Part shown: positions 62,568 through 64,000 of the stretch, in pieces
Layout: the number at the start of each line of letters is the position of its first letter
How positions within the stretch are numbered: position 1 is the stretch's first letter
Origin: Pseudomonas sp. PDNC002
Lineage (GTDB): Bacteria > Pseudomonadota > Gammaproteobacteria > Pseudomonadales > Pseudomonadaceae
Direction of reading: 5' to 3'
Length of the DNA stretch: 64,000 nucleotides
NCBI RefSeq assembly: GCF_016919445.1
Contig: NZ_CP070356.1
Coordinates: 5,149,502-5,213,501, forward strand
Made by a program: the position numbers and the translations under genes
Notes under the pieces: generated by a model
The model's input: only the letters and a program-made list of their open reading frames with translations
Databases searched by the model: none
What the model was told of the DNA's origin: nothing

Positions 62568-63065
62568 ATGAGCCGCTATCGCCCGCCCCGCCCCGCCGGA
62601 ACGCCCCTGATCACCCCCGAAGGCGAAGCCCGCCTGCGCGCCGAACTACACGAGCTGTGGAACGTGCGCCGCCCGCAGGTGACCCAGTCGGTCAGCGAGG
62701 CTGCCGCGCAGGGTGATCGATCCGAGAATGCCGAATACACCTACGGCAAGAAGATGCTGCGGGAAATCGACAGCCGCGTGCGCTTCCTGCGCAAGCGCCT
62801 GGAGAACTGCAAGGTGGTCAGCGAGCGCCCGGCCAATCCGAACAAGGTCTACTTCGGCGCCTGGGTCACCCTGGAAGACGAGGACGGTGAGCAGGCCCGC
62901 TACCGCATCGTCGGCCCGGACGAACTGGACCTGCGCAACAACCACATCAGCATCGACTCGCCGCTGGCCCGCGCCCTGGTGGGCAAGGAACTGGACGCCG
63001 AGGTCATGGTGCGCAGCCCGTCCGGCGAGAAATTGTGGTTCGTGGTGGAAATCGAGTATCCCTGA
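62568..63065 (+). CDS. greB: Transcription elongation factor GreB
   Basis: This 165-residue factor reactivates backtracked RNA polymerase. The N-terminal coiled-coil has the acidic tip [19 protein letters not shown] (catalytic Asp/Glu pair) at about 45-63. The C-terminal FKBP-like domain includes [29 protein letters not shown] (quoted in part). The 62-residue [17 protein letters not shown] linker suits GreB rather than GreA. Start at 62568, 41 bp after the permease. Confidence 0.93.
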   Translation: MSRYRPPRPAGTPLITPEGEARLRAELHELWNVRRPQVTQSVSEAAAQGDRSENAEYTYGKKMLREIDSRVRFLRKRLENCKVVSERPANPNKVYFGAWVTLEDEDGEQARYRIVGPDELDLRNNHISIDSPLARALVGKELDAEVMVRSPSGEKLWFVVEIEYP

Positions 63066-63108
63066 GCAACCGCAGTGCACGCGCTGAATCGCGCGGGCTC
63101 AACCTCGG

Positions 63109-63182
63109 TCGCGGATAAGATCCGCTCCTACAAGGTTCATTACGGCAGGCGCGCTTTTCGTAGGAGCGGACCTTGTCCGCGA
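63109..63182. repeat. Inverted REP pair downstream of greB
   Basis: TCGCGGATAAGATCCGCTCC at 63109-63128 faces GTAGGAGCGGACC-TTGTCCGCGA at 63160-63182. Same REP family as at 10829 and 33057. Confidence 0.85.
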
Positions 63183-63220
63183 AGGGCGCCCACAGGGCGC
63201 CATCACAGGGAAACGGACAG

Positions 63221-63541
63221 TCAGAGCGGTTGCGGACGGCGGGTGATCAGCCCCTGCCGGGCCACGCGGATGAGTTCGTGAACAGCCGATTCCAGCTGCT
63301 CCGCCACCGGCGCCTGGACCACCGCGAAGTCGAAGCTGTCGGACGGAAAACGCGAGAGGTCGGCGAAGGTTTCCGCAAACTGGATCAGGAAGGTGCGCGA
63401 ACCGTTCCAGCGCTTGGGCCAGCCATCGAGGTAACGGACGAGGGTGGGCTGGTGATTGCCGCCCAGGAGAATTTTCGGATTGCGGCGTACCAGGCCCGTG
63501 GTGATCGGGGCCAGGCGTACATGCGGGTTGGGACAGGTCAT
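63221..63541 (-). CDS. Small protein resembling the C-terminal part of a SAM methyltransferase
   Basis: This 106-residue protein (MTCPNPHVRLAPITTGLVRR...) has at residues about 68-100 the pattern FPSDSFDFAVVQAPVAEQLESAVHELIRVARQGLI. It resembles the FPDxSFDxV...L..A..E..RVLxPGG motif of class I methyltransferases, but no SAM-binding motif I is present. It may be a truncated methyltransferase or a divergent domain. Start at 63541, lacking a good ribosome site. PAO1 has a hypothetical protein in this slot. Confidence 0.6.
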   Translation of the reverse strand: MTCPNPHVRLAPITTGLVRRNPKILLGGNHQPTLVRYLDGWPKRWNGSRTFLIQFAETFADLSRFPSDSFDFAVVQAPVAEQLESAVHELIRVARQGLITRRPQPL

Positions 63542-63722
63542 GGTGTCACGTCTCCGCCTCAGGGGTCCTGCTGGACGCGGCGAGAGGCACACCGAACCAG
63601 CGCTTTAGCGGTATTTCGATGTCAGCCATCGCTGCATCCGCGCCCCGCAAGTTGCTACTTAAATCGGCGCTGTGCGGCATCCTAGAGAAGCCCCGGCAAA
63701 GCTGTCAAGGAGACGTCAGTCG

Positions 63723-64000
63723 ATGACCACACCCCCCCTGCGGCTATTCTTCGCCCTACCCTGCCCGGCGGAACTGGCGGCCCGGATCTGTGCCTGGCGC
63801 GATAGCCTGGACCTCGACGGCCAGCCCGTCGCCCAGGCCAACCTGCACATGACGCTGGCTTTCCTCGGCTCGGTGCCGCGCGGGCGCAAGGCGGAGTTGC
63901 GCGCCATCGGCGAGCGTCTGCCGCGCCAGGGTTTCCAGTTGACGCTGGATCATCTCGCACGCTGGAGCAACGGCATCCTGCACCTGGCCCCGAGCGAAGT
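63723..64000 (+). CDS. thpR: RNA 2',3'-cyclic phosphodiesterase ThpR (LigT), 5' part
   Basis: The first 92 residues of a 2H-phosphoesterase are present: MTTPPLRLFFALPCPAELA, then the first catalytic HxTx motif HMTL (His42, Thr44) in NLHMTLAFLGSVP. The second HxTx lies beyond the window edge. Start at 63723 with AAGGAG about 13 bases upstream. The family hydrolyses 2',3'-cyclic phosphates on RNA. It is divergent from the small methyltransferase-like gene. Confidence 0.85.
   Translation, partial: MTTPPLRLFFALPCPAELAARICAWRDSLDLDGQPVAQANLHMTLAFLGSVPRGRKAELRAIGERLPRQGFQLTLDHLARWSNGILHLAPSE

Overview
The window is a piece of a high-GC Pseudomonas chromosome, most likely from a relative of P. aeruginosa (the P. 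nitroreducens / P. citronellolis / P. knackmussii side of the genus). Evidence: an 83-residue OprI lipoprotein, EF-P with Arg32 next to its rhamnosyltransferase EarP, the SagS hybrid kinase beside OspR and glutathione peroxidase, the OhrR/Ohr pair, and a gene order that (from memory, not searched) follows PAO1 from about PA2788 to PA2861. No prophage, insertion sequence, integrase or CRISPR array was seen. Both window edges cut genes: a chemoreceptor on the left and ThpR/LigT on the right.

Layout. 1-4.6 kb: chemoreceptor start, a small lipoprotein, an O-antigen-ligase-type membrane protein, dusA and tal. 4.6-9.8 kb: the STAS/response-regulator-phosphatase pair rssC-rssB, mlaA, and a GntR regulator divergent from a phosphonatase-like protein without its nucleophile and a PhnZ-like HD protein. 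9.9-17 kb: queF, a dense cluster of intergenic repeats, then a copper locus (cupredoxin-copA-copB on the minus strand, a 43-codon PtrA-like peptide, and copRS on the plus strand), with candidate CopR boxes. 17-26 kb: an ABC-2 exporter, a GST, a transglutaminase-like protein, the long acyl-CoA dehydrogenase FadE, small proteins, and an accessory-looking DUF3592/ankyrin pair ending at a tRNA-Glu/Gly/Gly cluster. 26.6-37 kb: redox and signalling genes (GST, free-methionine sulfoxide reductase, AAA protein, sagS, ospR, gpx, msrB), then alaA, htpX and tpm. 37.8-48.5 kb: a DODA-type dioxygenase, deaD, an enoyl-CoA hydratase, a glycine-rich repeat lipoprotein followed by a TpsB-type outer-membrane transporter, a spermidine-synthase-like protein, class II DAHP synthase and an M48 lipoprotein protease. 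48.5-64 kb: a YcaQ-like protein, two LysR regulators around a TSUP permease, ohrR-ohr, efp-earP, tRNA-Ser, oprI, an L,D-transpeptidase, tesA divergent from the ybbA/ybbP-type ABC pair, greB and ThpR.

How the genes work together. Peroxide and sulfur-redox defence recurs: ospR-gpx, msrB, free-methionine-R-sulfoxide reductase, ohrR-ohr and two GSTs. Envelope upkeep is the second theme: MlaA, OprI, the L,D-transpeptidase, HtpX, the M48 lipoprotein and the two ABC systems. The copper genes form one CopRS-type regulon. The least conventional loci are the glycine-rich lipoprotein/TpsB pair (41.8-45.0 kb), the pseudo-phosphonatase/HD pair (8.1-9.5 kb), the copper-locus micropeptide (14.6-14.7 kb) and the nested repeat cluster (10.8-11.4 kb).
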